A stretch of DNA of 6,445 nt from a bacterium (GCA_021781095.1 JAJXXM010000223.1:1-6445), one strand, 5' to 3'. Positions 1 through 6,354 are shown, counted from the stretch's first letter. Notes: a model not told the origin generated them from the sequence alone. Numbers and translations: made by a program.

Positions 1-1842
1 CGCGAGCACCGAGGTCGCAACGCTCTGCAGCACGGAATCGCGCGTGAAGTTTCCTACCGCTTGGCCGACGTTGAGATCGCGAATGCTCGAAAGCGCGTTG
101 GTTTCGTTCAACACGGCAAGCGCACCGTTCCGTGCGTTCTCTCCGAGTGAAACGACCTGCGCTCCGAGTTGAGCGCGCGCTTGCATCAGAATTCCCAGCG
201 CCCCGTCCATCTGCCCGATCGTCGTCTCGGCACTCGCGAACGTCGAGACATCGATCGACGAAACACCTAACGCGACCGGTCGCGCGTCGGGAAGGGTGAG
301 CAGAATCTGGTTCCCTTCGCTCGCACCGTCTTGTACGTTTAAGCTCGTCTCCGGGGTCGTCGGCGCATTACTTCCAAAAATCTGCAAGCGGTCGATAAAC
401 GCCGTTTCGTCGTTTCCGTATGGATCGAGTCCGGTAATTTTTAGGACGTGCGTCCCGGCACCCGGAGCGAACGACGAGGTGTAAAACTGCTGATAATTTG
501 CCGTCGTCGGCGTGATGGTGGCGATCGCCTGGCCATCGATCGAGACGGAAATCGTTTGCGTTTTTCCACCCGGCGAACCCACGCGATTCGCCGCGAGCAG
601 GCTGAGTTCGTAGGTCACGCCGGATTGGAAACCGCTGATGTCTTCCTGAATCGAGCCGGTGTTTTGTACGAACCCAACCTGGCCGCCGTCGGGGGCGATT
701 GGATTGCTTGCCGTAAAGCCCGAACCGTTCGATGAGACGCCCGCATTCCCGGTAAAGAACCACGGCGTTCCCGTCGGGTCGTATTGAAACGCACCGAACG
801 TGTAGCCTGCGTCGATCGGCGCTTGTTCGAAACTTCCATCCGGAACCGCTGGCCCGGCGTACGGCACGGCTTGTCCGACGATTTTGACATTATCGATAAA
901 GGCGGTATTGTCCAGTCCGTTGGGGTCGACGCCGACGAAACTCAGCGTATGAACGCCGGCACTCGTGACGATCGGTGCCGACGAGTAGAACGAGTAGGTG
1001 CCGCTACTGGCAAAAACGCGCCCGATGTTTTGGCCGTCGAGTTGCACGAGGATCACTTCGCCGCCGTGTTCGAAATTTTTTCGTTGCGTCGCAGCGAAGG
1101 TGACGGTGTACACGGTGTTTGCCTGCAACGTCACCTTTTGCGTAATCGTCCCATCCGAGCCGCCGACGCTTTGGATGAAACCCTCCTGAACGCCGTTGGG
1201 CGGCGGCGGCGCGCCCGACGAAAACCCGCTGTTTATTCCCGTGATTCCCGATTTTGGCGAGAAGGTCCAGCCCGCTCCGGTTGGATCGTATTGGAATGCA
1301 CCAAAGGTACCCGATCCGACATTTGGGCTTTCGAACGAGGCGTTATTCAGCGCCGGACCAGGCGCCGCCGCACCGGGAAGAATCGGCGCACCGTTGTAGG
1401 CGAGATTGATCGCGTTCGATCCGTCGAGCAACTGCTTTCCGTTAAAGCTCGTGTTGCGAACGATCGTGACGATCTCCGCCTGCAGCTGATCGACCTCCGC
1501 CTGGATATCCGCACGATCCAAGCCCGACGAGACGTCGTTGGCGGCCTCTATCGCGAGCGAGCGAATGCGTTGGAGAATATTCGTGATGGTGCTCAACGAT
1601 TGCTCGGCAACGAACGTCGCATTTTTCGCAGTCTGGACGTTGCCGGTCGCCGCTTGGTAGCCGGCAACCTGCGCCTGCAGATTTTGCGAGATCGCAAACC
1701 CGGATGGATCGTCGGCCGCGCTCTGGATTCGCAGCCCCGAGGAGAGCTTGCCGACATCGGATTGCAGGGCGCTCTGACGCAAATTCAAATTGAATTGCGC
1801 AAAGGAGGCATTTATATTCGTCGCAATCGCGAATCCGTTCAT
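1..1842 (-). CDS. fliC: Flagellin with two tandem carbohydrate-binding-like domains (3' end beyond the window)
   Basis: Structural subunit of the flagellar filament, exported by the flagellar type III apparatus. The frame stays open from ATG at 1842 to the left edge, giving 614 residues without a stop. Residues 1-145 are the N-terminal D0/D1 region: KLSSGLRIQSAADDPSGFAIS (about 32-52), the helix LQRIRSLAIEAAND (90-103), and the NTSFNGKQLLDGS signature (130-142). Residues about 500-614 are the C-terminal D1/D0 region, with LNVQDGASEGNQI, the MDGALGILMQARAQLGAQ helix and the NALSSIRDLNVGQ helix. Probably only a few tens of terminal residues are missing. Between them, residues about 150-495 replace the usual D2/D3 domains with two repeated beta-sandwich modules, annotated separately. 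No signal peptide is present, as expected for flagellar export. The start is supported by AAGGA 8 bases upstream. The LQRIR helix corresponds to the TLR5-recognised LQRVRELAV segment of enterobacterial flagellins. Flagellin identity is near certain; the symbol is generic, and other flagellin copies may exist elsewhere. Confidence 0.95.
   Translation of the reverse strand, partial: MNGFAIATNINASFAQFNLNLRQSALQSDVGKLSSGLRIQSAADDPSGFAISQNLQAQVAGYQAATGNVQTAKNATFVAEQSLSTITNILQRIRSLAIEAANDVSSGLDRADIQAEVDQLQAEIVTIVRNTSFNGKQLLDGSNAINLAYNGAPILPGAAAPGPALNNASFESPNVGSGTFGAFQYDPTGAGWTFSPKSGITGINSGFSSGAPPPPNGVQEGFIQSVGGSDGTITQKVTLQANTVYTVTFAATQRKNFEHGGEVILVQLDGQNIGRVFASSGTYSFYSSAPIVTSAGVHTLSFVGVDPNGLDNTAFIDNVKIVGQAVPYAGPAVPDGSFEQAPIDAGYTFGAFQYDPTGTPWFFTGNAGVSSNGSGFTASNPIAPDGGQVGFVQNTGSIQEDISGFQSGVTYELSLLAANRVGSPGGKTQTISVSIDGQAIATITPTTANYQQFYTSSFAPGAGTHVLKITGLDPYGNDETAFIDRLQIFGSNAPTTPETSLNVQDGASEGNQILLTLPDARPVALGVSSIDVSTFASAETTIGQMDGALGILMQARAQLGAQVVSLGENARNGALAVLNETNALSSIRDLNVGQAVGNFTRDSVLQSVATSVLA
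373..840 (-). repeat. Flagellin insert, module B (second copy of the jelly-roll domain)
   Basis: Residues about 335-490 of the flagellin. Landmarks fall in the same order as in module A: DGSFEQ, TFGAFQYDPTG (348-358) with W361, NGSGF, IAPDGGQVGFVQ, a strand ending LSLLAANR, ISVSIDGQAIATI, and THVLKITGLDPYGNDETAFIDRLQIFG. The segment APDGGQVGFVQ followed by an AANR or AAQR strand is a recurrent pattern in secreted bacterial beta-sandwich modules associated with glycan binding. The two copies share their landmark motifs but are clearly diverged between them at both protein and DNA level. The duplication is therefore old or under diversifying selection, and not a recent assembly-type repeat. Confidence 0.8.
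874..1344 (-). repeat. Flagellin insert, module A (jelly-roll, sugar-binding-like domain)
   Basis: Residues about 167-323 of the flagellin. The module opens with ASFESP, then TFGAFQYDPTG and W192, then NGVQEGFIQ, a beta-rich stretch ending TVTFAATQR, a VQLDGQNIG strand, and closes with GVHTLSFVGVDPNGLDNTAFIDNVKIVG. From family knowledge, the closing pattern (strand, G-x-DP-x-G-x-D-x-TAFID) is typical of galactose-binding-like beta-sandwich domains in secreted bacterial proteins and cell-surface glycoside hydrolases. It pairs with module B at an offset of 167-169 residues. Sugar binding itself is inferred; the fold could also serve as a purely structural spacer. Confidence 0.8.
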
Positions 1843-1850
1843 CGCTCGCT

Positions 1851-1855
1851 TCCTT
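1851..1855 (-). promoter_or_regulatory. Ribosome binding site of the flagellin gene
   Basis: AAGGA on the minus strand, 8 bases before the ATG at 1842. It is the clearest Shine-Dalgarno in the window and decides the flagellin start. It suggests high translation of this gene compared with the plus-strand genes, whose starts lack such a site. Confidence 0.8.
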
Positions 1856-1873
1856 GCCCTTCGTCACACCTTC

Positions 1874-1902
1874 TCCGAGGTCGGCGGGCTCACTGCCTCG
1901 GA
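1874..1902. repeat. 7-bp inverted repeat with a 15-base loop in the flagellin leader
   Basis: TCCGAGG (1874-1880) and CCTCGGA (1896-1902) are perfectly complementary around a 15-base spacer, 32-60 bases upstream of the flagellin ATG. If transcribed from the A/T-rich zone, the flagellin mRNA leader could form this hairpin. No T-run follows on either strand, so it does not look like a terminator. Confidence 0.4.
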
Positions 1903-1908
1903 ATGTTA

Positions 1909-1930
1909 AAAATCGGTCTAAAATCGATCT
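1909..1930. repeat. Tandem 11-bp direct repeat in the intergenic region
   Basis: AAAATCGGTCT (1909-1919) is followed directly by AAAATCGATCT (1920-1930), with 10 of 11 bases identical. The 11-bp period is about one helical turn, so the two half-sites would face the same side of the DNA, as for a dimeric activator. Function is unknown. Confidence 0.5.
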
Positions 1931-1956
1931 GGATCATAAGGTTCCCAGAGCCCCCT

Positions 1957-1966
1957 CAAGCGCTTG
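1957..1966. promoter_or_regulatory. LacI-family-type operator candidate (CAAGCGCTTG)
   Basis: A perfect 10-bp palindrome with a central CG, 42 bases upstream of the SDR start. LacI/GalR-family regulators typically recognise palindromes with a central CpG, such as the AAGCGCTT core of catabolite-control sites. The position in front of a sugar operon fits a sugar-responsive repressor. No regulator gene lies in the window, and a 10-bp palindrome in 166 bp could arise by chance. Confidence 0.4.
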
Positions 1967-2008
1967 CTTGTGAAGGAGAACCCCGTCGGGTAGGGCACAG
2001 CGAGCGAT

Positions 2009-2776
2009 ATGCTATCTCAGGAACGCACCGCCATCGTCACCGGCGGTGCGACCGGAATCGGCGCCGCTATCGCTCGCGCCCTCGCCGCCGCCGCCGTCCA
2101 TGTCGTCATCGACTACGTTGGGGATCCCGCGCCGGCCCGCGCGCTTGTCGCCGAGTTGGAAGGGCGCGGCGCTCGGGCGATCGCCTGCGAAGCGAATGTC
2201 GCGCTGCCCGCTGACGCCGACCGCCTCGTAGCGGCGGCGGTCGCCGCCTTTGGCGGGCTCGATATCCTCGTCAACAACGCCGGCATCGAGACGCGCTATC
2301 CGTTCGTCGATACGCCCGACGAAGTGTGGCAGCGCGAGATCGCGGTGAATTTGAGCGGCCCGTTCTATTGCAGCCGCTCCGCGGCGAAGCAGATGATCGC
2401 GCAAGCGCGCGGCGGCCGGATCGTCAACATTTCATCGATCCACGAAGAAGTCGCCGCGCCGACGAACGCACCCTACTGCGCTTCGAAGGGCGGGTTGCGC
2501 ATGCTCGCGCGGACGATCGCGGTCGAACTCGCGCCCCACGCTATTACGGTGAATAACGTCGCCCCGGGGGCCATCGATACGCCGATGGACGCAGCGACGA
2601 TCGCCAACCCGAAACTCGACAACGAGTTGCTCGCCGAAATTCCGCTGCACCGGTGGGGAAAGCCCGAGGAAGTGGCCGGACTGGTGGTTTGGCTCTGTAG
2701 CGAAGCCGCAGCATATATAACCGGCACGACCGTCGTCATCGACGGCGGCATGATGCGCCAGGCGGGATCGCTCTAA
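2009..2776 (+). CDS. SDR-family sugar dehydrogenase, glucose-1-dehydrogenase-like
   Basis: Classical short-chain dehydrogenase of 255 residues, the normal length, and probably a cytoplasmic homotetramer. The Rossmann glycine motif TGGATGIG is at 11-18 and NNAG at 89-92. The catalytic tetrad is N114, S143, Y156 and K160 (YCASK). The SSIHE segment at 142-146, APGAIDTPM in the substrate loop and the DGGM tail closely recall the Bacillus-type glucose 1-dehydrogenases, which oxidise beta-D-glucose to gluconolactone. D35 ends the second strand, where NADP-preferring members often have a neutral or basic residue. This suggests NAD preference (inference). It is the first gene of the operon and its stop overlaps the next start (TAATG). 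The start is fixed by an in-frame TAG at 1991-1993 with no start codon in between. No good Shine-Dalgarno lies close by; AAGGAG at 1973-1978 is too far away. The true substrate could be another aldose or a polyol. Confidence 0.93.
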   Translation: MLSQERTAIVTGGATGIGAAIARALAAAAVHVVIDYVGDPAPARALVAELEGRGARAIACEANVALPADADRLVAAAVAAFGGLDILVNNAGIETRYPFVDTPDEVWQREIAVNLSGPFYCSRSAAKQMIAQARGGRIVNISSIHEEVAAPTNAPYCASKGGLRMLARTIAVELAPHAITVNNVAPGAIDTPMDAATIANPKLDNELLAEIPLHRWGKPEEVAGLVVWLCSEAAAYITGTTVVIDGGMMRQAGSL

Positions 2777-5238
2777 TGACGCGTTACGATATGGTCGATA
2801 CGAGCGCCGATTTTTCAAACGGAAGCGCCGCAAACCCACGTTTTGCCTATATTCTCGCCGACGATCAGATGGCGCAGGGCAGTACGCTCGGGGCCCCGCG
2901 CTGCACCGTCGTCCTGAAGCCCACGGGTGCGATCGCCAAAATCTACAGCCCCGATGCCGGCTTCGATTATTTCGGTGCCCTCGGAATTGCGTTTTGGGAC
3001 CGACGCAGCAAGCTGCGCTTAACCCGTCGCGGCGGCGAATTCCACATTCATCCCGAGCGCCAAGATTACGTCTATCAACTCGATAACGGCGTCCACGTTC
3101 ACGAACAGGTCTTTGCCTACAACGCGGGCGGGCGCGAAGCGGCCTCGGTGCCGCCACCGGCGGCGTACTATCGGGTGCATCTCACGAATGCATCGAACGC
3201 TCCCGCGGCGTTCGATCTCTACGGCTTCTGCGAGTTGCGCGGAAATACGTCGCAGGACGTCCAGGTACGCTTCGATACCGATCTCGGCGGCATCGTCGTA
3301 TGGAACCAGAGCGCTCCTTCGCACGCGCGGCTCTTCGCGACGCTCGCTCCCGCGACGAGTTGGGATACCAGTGCCGACCGCGCGCGTCTCGTCGCGCATG
3401 AGTCACCCGGCGTGCTCTCCAATTCCGTCGAATCGCTCGGCAGCGACCCGGTGGGAGCGCTCCATACCGCGATCGATCTCCAACCCGGCGACGAGCGATG
3501 GGTCGAATTTCTTTGCGTCCTCTCCCCGGTCTCCGTCGCCGATCTCGCCGAAGCGCGAAAACGCTGCCCTACGGGGAAAACAGCGCTTCACGAGACCTCG
3601 GCCTATTACTGGAACTATCTCTCGCAATCGGTGCTGCGCACGCCGAGCCACGATGTGAACCAAGGGGTCCTCTGGGCGAAAGCCAACATGCTGCGCGTCC
3701 AAACCTTCGCGCCGACCGGCTGGTGTTTCGTCAACGATCCCACGCGCAGCAACAATAGCGTCGGGCGCGACACGGCCTGGATGTCCTTCGGCGCCGATTA
3801 CTTGAACCACGATTTCGCCCACGATTCGCTCCAAGCATATTTTCGTTTGCAAGAGCCGAACGGAAAAATCGTCGAATACTACGACGTCCGTAACGATAAG
3901 TGGGAAGACTACTCCCTCAACGTCAACGATAATACGCCGCTGGCGGTCATCGCGCTCTGGCACCATTACGCCGTCACCGGGAACGAAGAGTTCTTGCGCG
4001 AGTGCTACCCGCGCGCGATCCACGCGATGGAGTACATGCTCTCCCAACGCAACGAAGTGGGCCTCGTTTGGTGCACGGCGACGGCGACCTCGGACTGGGG
4101 AATCATCGGATGGCGCAACGTCATCCAAGATTATCGCATCAGCGGCGCTTCCACGGAGGTCAATTCTGAGTGCTTTGCCGCGCTCGGAGCGCTCGCGGAA
4201 ATGGCGACGTTGCTGGAGGACGTACCGACGGCGAAGCGTTTCAAAAAGGCCGCGGACGATCTCTCCAAAGCGATCAATACGCACCTCGTCAACCCGGATA
4301 ACGACCTCTACTATCTCACCATCGATGTCGATGGGGCGAAGCGCAGCGACGTCACCGCCGATCTGATCTTTCCCGTCCTCTTCGGCGTCGCTCCGCCCGA
4401 CCGCGCGGCACGCATTATCGCGCGGCTCAGCGACGCGGAGTTCTGGACCGACGCCGGAATTCGCACGGTGCCTCGCAGCGACCTGATCTACGGGCCGATC
4501 AACGGCTACGGGTTGCTCGGCGGCGTCTGGGTTGCGGTGACCTACTGGTACGCGTTCGCCGCAGCGAAATACAATCCGGGCTTTATGGCAAAGGCACTGG
4601 CGACGAGCTTCCGCCACTTCTCCAGCGATCCGCGCCGCAACAATACCGTGCCCGGACAATTCTCGGAGTGGCTCCACGGAGAGATTCTCGTCAATCAAGG
4701 CATGATGCTCTCGCCGTGGGATGCGCCGCGCTATCTGTGGGCGGCGATCGAAGGGGCTGGCGGGCTGAACGTCCGCGGGCAGCAAGCGACGATCGATCCA
4801 TGCCTCGCTGCCGAATGGCGCTGGCTCACCGCCGTGAACGTGCCGTTTCGCGGCAAGCACATCGCCTGGATCGGTGTGCGCATGCCCGACGGATTGCAGG
4901 TCTATACCACCTCCGATCTCGGTTCGGAATCGCCGATCTCGCGCTACGATAAGGATCTGACGGAGGTGGGGATCGTCACCGACCCTCGCGTCACGCTCGT
5001 CGTATTTTCGGAGAACGGTTCGCTGCTGCTCTTTATCGGAAACTCGAGCGAGCAGTCGATTACGACCGCGGCTTCACTACGCGAGATCAAAGGCGCTCGC
5101 CATTCGGTCCGCCTTTTCTCGACGATCTGGAATACCTGGCGCGACCTCGGGCACCTCAAAAAGCAAGAGATTCTCGACGGCATTCCGGTTATCATCGATG
5201 CCGGCGGATTCGCCTTGCTCGAAATCACGCAGCACTAA
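2776..5238 (+). CDS. Six-hairpin (alpha/alpha)6 glycosidase or phosphorylase, family unassigned
   Basis: An 820-residue protein with no signal peptide or membrane segment, so probably cytoplasmic. Three-part build: an N-terminal beta-supersandwich (about 25-265, with YYRVHLTNASNAP typical of such domains), an (alpha/alpha)6 barrel (about 290-690), and a C-terminal beta domain (about 700-820). Barrel landmarks are GRDTAW (330-335), DNTPLAVIALWHHYAVTGNEEFL from 385, SDWGIIGW (439-446), TEVNSECFAAL from 460, and a late QFSEWLHGE (628-636) followed by SPWDAPRYLWAAIEG. D440 and E631 or E636 are the best acid/base candidates (inference). The architecture matches GH15, GH94, GH65 and debranching-enzyme-type proteins, but I recognise no single family signature. 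It overlaps the SDR stop by one base; AGGCGGG at 2760-2766 may serve as its ribosome site. The context suggests that it releases an aldose for the SDR and epimerase. The substrate is unknown. If it is GH94-like it would instead use phosphate and yield a sugar 1-phosphate. Confidence 0.8.
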   Translation: MTRYDMVDTSADFSNGSAANPRFAYILADDQMAQGSTLGAPRCTVVLKPTGAIAKIYSPDAGFDYFGALGIAFWDRRSKLRLTRRGGEFHIHPERQDYVYQLDNGVHVHEQVFAYNAGGREAASVPPPAAYYRVHLTNASNAPAAFDLYGFCELRGNTSQDVQVRFDTDLGGIVVWNQSAPSHARLFATLAPATSWDTSADRARLVAHESPGVLSNSVESLGSDPVGALHTAIDLQPGDERWVEFLCVLSPVSVADLAEARKRCPTGKTALHETSAYYWNYLSQSVLRTPSHDVNQGVLWAKANMLRVQTFAPTGWCFVNDPTRSNNSVGRDTAWMSFGADYLNHDFAHDSLQAYFRLQEPNGKIVEYYDVRNDKWEDYSLNVNDNTPLAVIALWHHYAVTGNEEFLRECYPRAIHAMEYMLSQRNEVGLVWCTATATSDWGIIGWRNVIQDYRISGASTEVNSECFAALGALAEMATLLEDVPTAKRFKKAADDLSKAINTHLVNPDNDLYYLTIDVDGAKRSDVTADLIFPVLFGVAPPDRAARIIARLSDAEFWTDAGIRTVPRSDLIYGPINGYGLLGGVWVAVTYWYAFAAAKYNPGFMAKALATSFRHFSSDPRRNNTVPGQFSEWLHGEILVNQGMMLSPWDAPRYLWAAIEGAGGLNVRGQQATIDPCLAAEWRWLTAVNVPFRGKHIAWIGVRMPDGLQVYTTSDLGSESPISRYDKDLTEVGIVTDPRVTLVVFSENGSLLLFIGNSSEQSITTAASLREIKGARHSVRLFSTIWNTWRDLGHLKKQEILDGIPVIIDAGGFALLEITQH

Positions 5239-5250
5239 CGGCCGCCGACG

Positions 5251-6354
5251 ATGCCCGAGCTCTTCGGTGAAGATCTGACCCAAGCGGAGCTCGCGGCGCG
5301 CGTGAGCTCGCTCGCGACGATCGGCGGCATCACGGAGTTCGAATATTCATCCGGGCGCGCGCGGGGAGTGCGCGCCGTGCGCCTGGAGACCGGACGGCTC
5401 TGCGTGGAGTTCGTTATCGATCGCGCGCTCGATATCGTGCGTGCGACGCTCGACGGCGTACCCTTTGCATGGCGCAGCAGCAACGAGATCGCCGCGCCGT
5501 CGTACTACGATGCGAACGGCGACGAGTGGCTGCGCTCGTTTTTCGGCGGTTGGCTGACGACCTGCGGGCTCTCGAATTTCGGCCCGGCGGGGAGCGATGC
5601 GTGGGGAGCGTTCGGGCTCCACGGGCGCATCGACAACACGCCCGCGCAAGAATACGGCACGCGCACGTGGTGGGAGGGCGAGCGCTGCTACTTCGAACTC
5701 CGCGCGACGATGCGCGAGAGCAAAGCGCTCGGCGCCGACCTCGTTCTCCATCGGCGTTGGCGAGCCGAACTCGGCAGCGCGACGCTTCATCTCGAGGATC
5801 GCGTCGTCAACGAAGGCGGCGAACGCGCACCGCACATGCTGCTCTATCATTGCAACGCCGGCTTCCCACTGCTTGGAGCGCAGACGCGCGTCTACGCATC
5901 GCGCTCGGCGACCGAGGCGCGCGATGCCGCGGCGCAAGCCGGTATCGAGGAGTGGGATCGCGGCGGCGAACCCGCGGAAAATTTCGCCGAACAGGTCTTT
6001 ATTCACCGGCCGATTCCCTGTGCCGACGGGCGCGCGCGGGCGGCGATTCTCAATCCCGCTGCGTGCGGCGGACGCGGCATCGGCTTCGAGATCGCGTACG
6101 ATCCGCTCGCGCTCCCCGCACTTTTTTCCTGGCGGCAATTATCGCGCGGCACCTACGTGCTGGCGGTGGAGCCGGCGACCACGCCGGCGATTCAGGGGCG
6201 CGCCTACGCCGGCGCGCATGGATTGCTGCCCTTGCTCGAACCCGATGAAGAGCGGCGCTACGCGCTCTCCTTCACCGCACTCGGCGGCGAGGATCTTACG
6301 GCGAGTATCGCCACGATCGCCAGCGCGAACGCAACGAGCGCCGCGACGCGATAG
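5251..6354 (+). CDS. DUF4432 aldose-1-epimerase-like protein
   Basis: A 367-residue soluble protein of the galactose-mutarotase-like beta-sandwich superfamily, probably cytoplasmic. DUF4432-type landmarks in order: EFVIDRALDI (53-62), FFGGWLTTCGLSNFGP (97-112), FGLHGRIDNTPAQEY from 121, MLLYHCNAGFPLL from 196, and LAVEPATTP from 304. H124, H200 and E307 sit where GalM-type mutarotases have their two catalytic histidines and the glutamate base, so activity is likely retained. The expected role is interconversion of the anomers of a free sugar, feeding the anomer-specific dehydrogenase two genes upstream. It starts 12 bases after the previous stop without a Shine-Dalgarno (GCCGCCGACG precedes it), so translation is probably coupled. 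The last 20 or so residues are a low-complexity Ala/Ser/Thr tail past the usual domain end. Its final 97 bp overlap the opposite-strand transporter gene. Which sugar it acts on cannot be told from the sequence. Confidence 0.88.
   Translation: MPELFGEDLTQAELAARVSSLATIGGITEFEYSSGRARGVRAVRLETGRLCVEFVIDRALDIVRATLDGVPFAWRSSNEIAAPSYYDANGDEWLRSFFGGWLTTCGLSNFGPAGSDAWGAFGLHGRIDNTPAQEYGTRTWWEGERCYFELRATMRESKALGADLVLHRRWRAELGSATLHLEDRVVNEGGERAPHMLLYHCNAGFPLLGAQTRVYASRSATEARDAAAQAGIEEWDRGGEPAENFAEQVFIHRPIPCADGRARAAILNPAACGGRGIGFEIAYDPLALPALFSWRQLSRGTYVLAVEPATTPAIQGRAYAGAHGLLPLLEPDEERRYALSFTALGGEDLTASIATIASANATSAATR

Larger units (their letters stand above)
1841..2008. repeat. 10-bp inverted repeat touching both divergent start codons
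   Basis: ATCGCTCGCT at 1841-1850 and AGCGAGCGAT at 1999-2008 are perfect reverse complements. They lie at the very ends of the intergenic region. The left arm includes two bases of the flagellin ATG, and the right arm ends just before the SDR ATG. Both mRNAs therefore carry AGCGAGCGAT at their start codons. It may be a shared translation-level site, or it may reflect how common GCGAGCG is in this DNA. Confidence 0.5.
1843..2008. promoter_or_regulatory. Divergent intergenic control region between flagellin and sugar operon
   Basis: These 166 bp must carry promoters for both directions unless transcription enters from outside. The stretch at about 1902-1940 is the most A/T-rich of the region and is the likeliest promoter zone. 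No convincing sigma-70 or sigma-28 pair of boxes could be placed on either strand. On the flagellin strand CGATTT occurs twice and resembles a FliA -10 core, but no TAAA lies at the right distance. Four sequence elements in it are listed on their own: a 10-bp palindrome, an 11-bp tandem repeat, a 7-bp inverted repeat and a 10-bp inverted repeat at the two start codons. Confidence 0.6.

Noticed and set aside
1920..1960. Sigma-28 (FliA) promoter for flagellin
   Set aside because: CGATTT occurs on the flagellin strand, but the bases at the -35 distance read TGAT and not TAAA. There is no further match, so I do not annotate it as a promoter.
1973..1978. AAGGAG as the ribosome binding site of the SDR
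   Set aside because: It lies 30 bases before the ATG, too far for direct use. No start codon follows it at normal spacing, because an in-frame TAG at 1991-1993 closes the upstream frame.
784..2214. Long plus-strand open frame of 476 codons across the flagellin gene and into the SDR
   Set aside because: It is very rich in Arg, has no recognisable domain, and lies antisense to clear flagellin sequence before running out of frame into the SDR. It is a shadow of the GC-rich coding strand.
3403..4860. Minus-strand open frame of 485 codons inside the six-hairpin enzyme gene
   Set aside because: Its composition is Arg/Val/Glu-rich as expected for the antisense of GC-rich coding DNA. It has no family motifs, and the plus-strand protein is well supported.
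5239..5250. Terminator or promoter between the six-hairpin gene and the epimerase gene
   Set aside because: Only 12 bases separate the genes and they hold no hairpin or T-run. The genes read as one operon.
5347..6138. Minus-strand open frame of 263 codons inside the DUF4432 gene
   Set aside because: It is antisense to conserved DUF4432 motifs and has no recognisable domain of its own.
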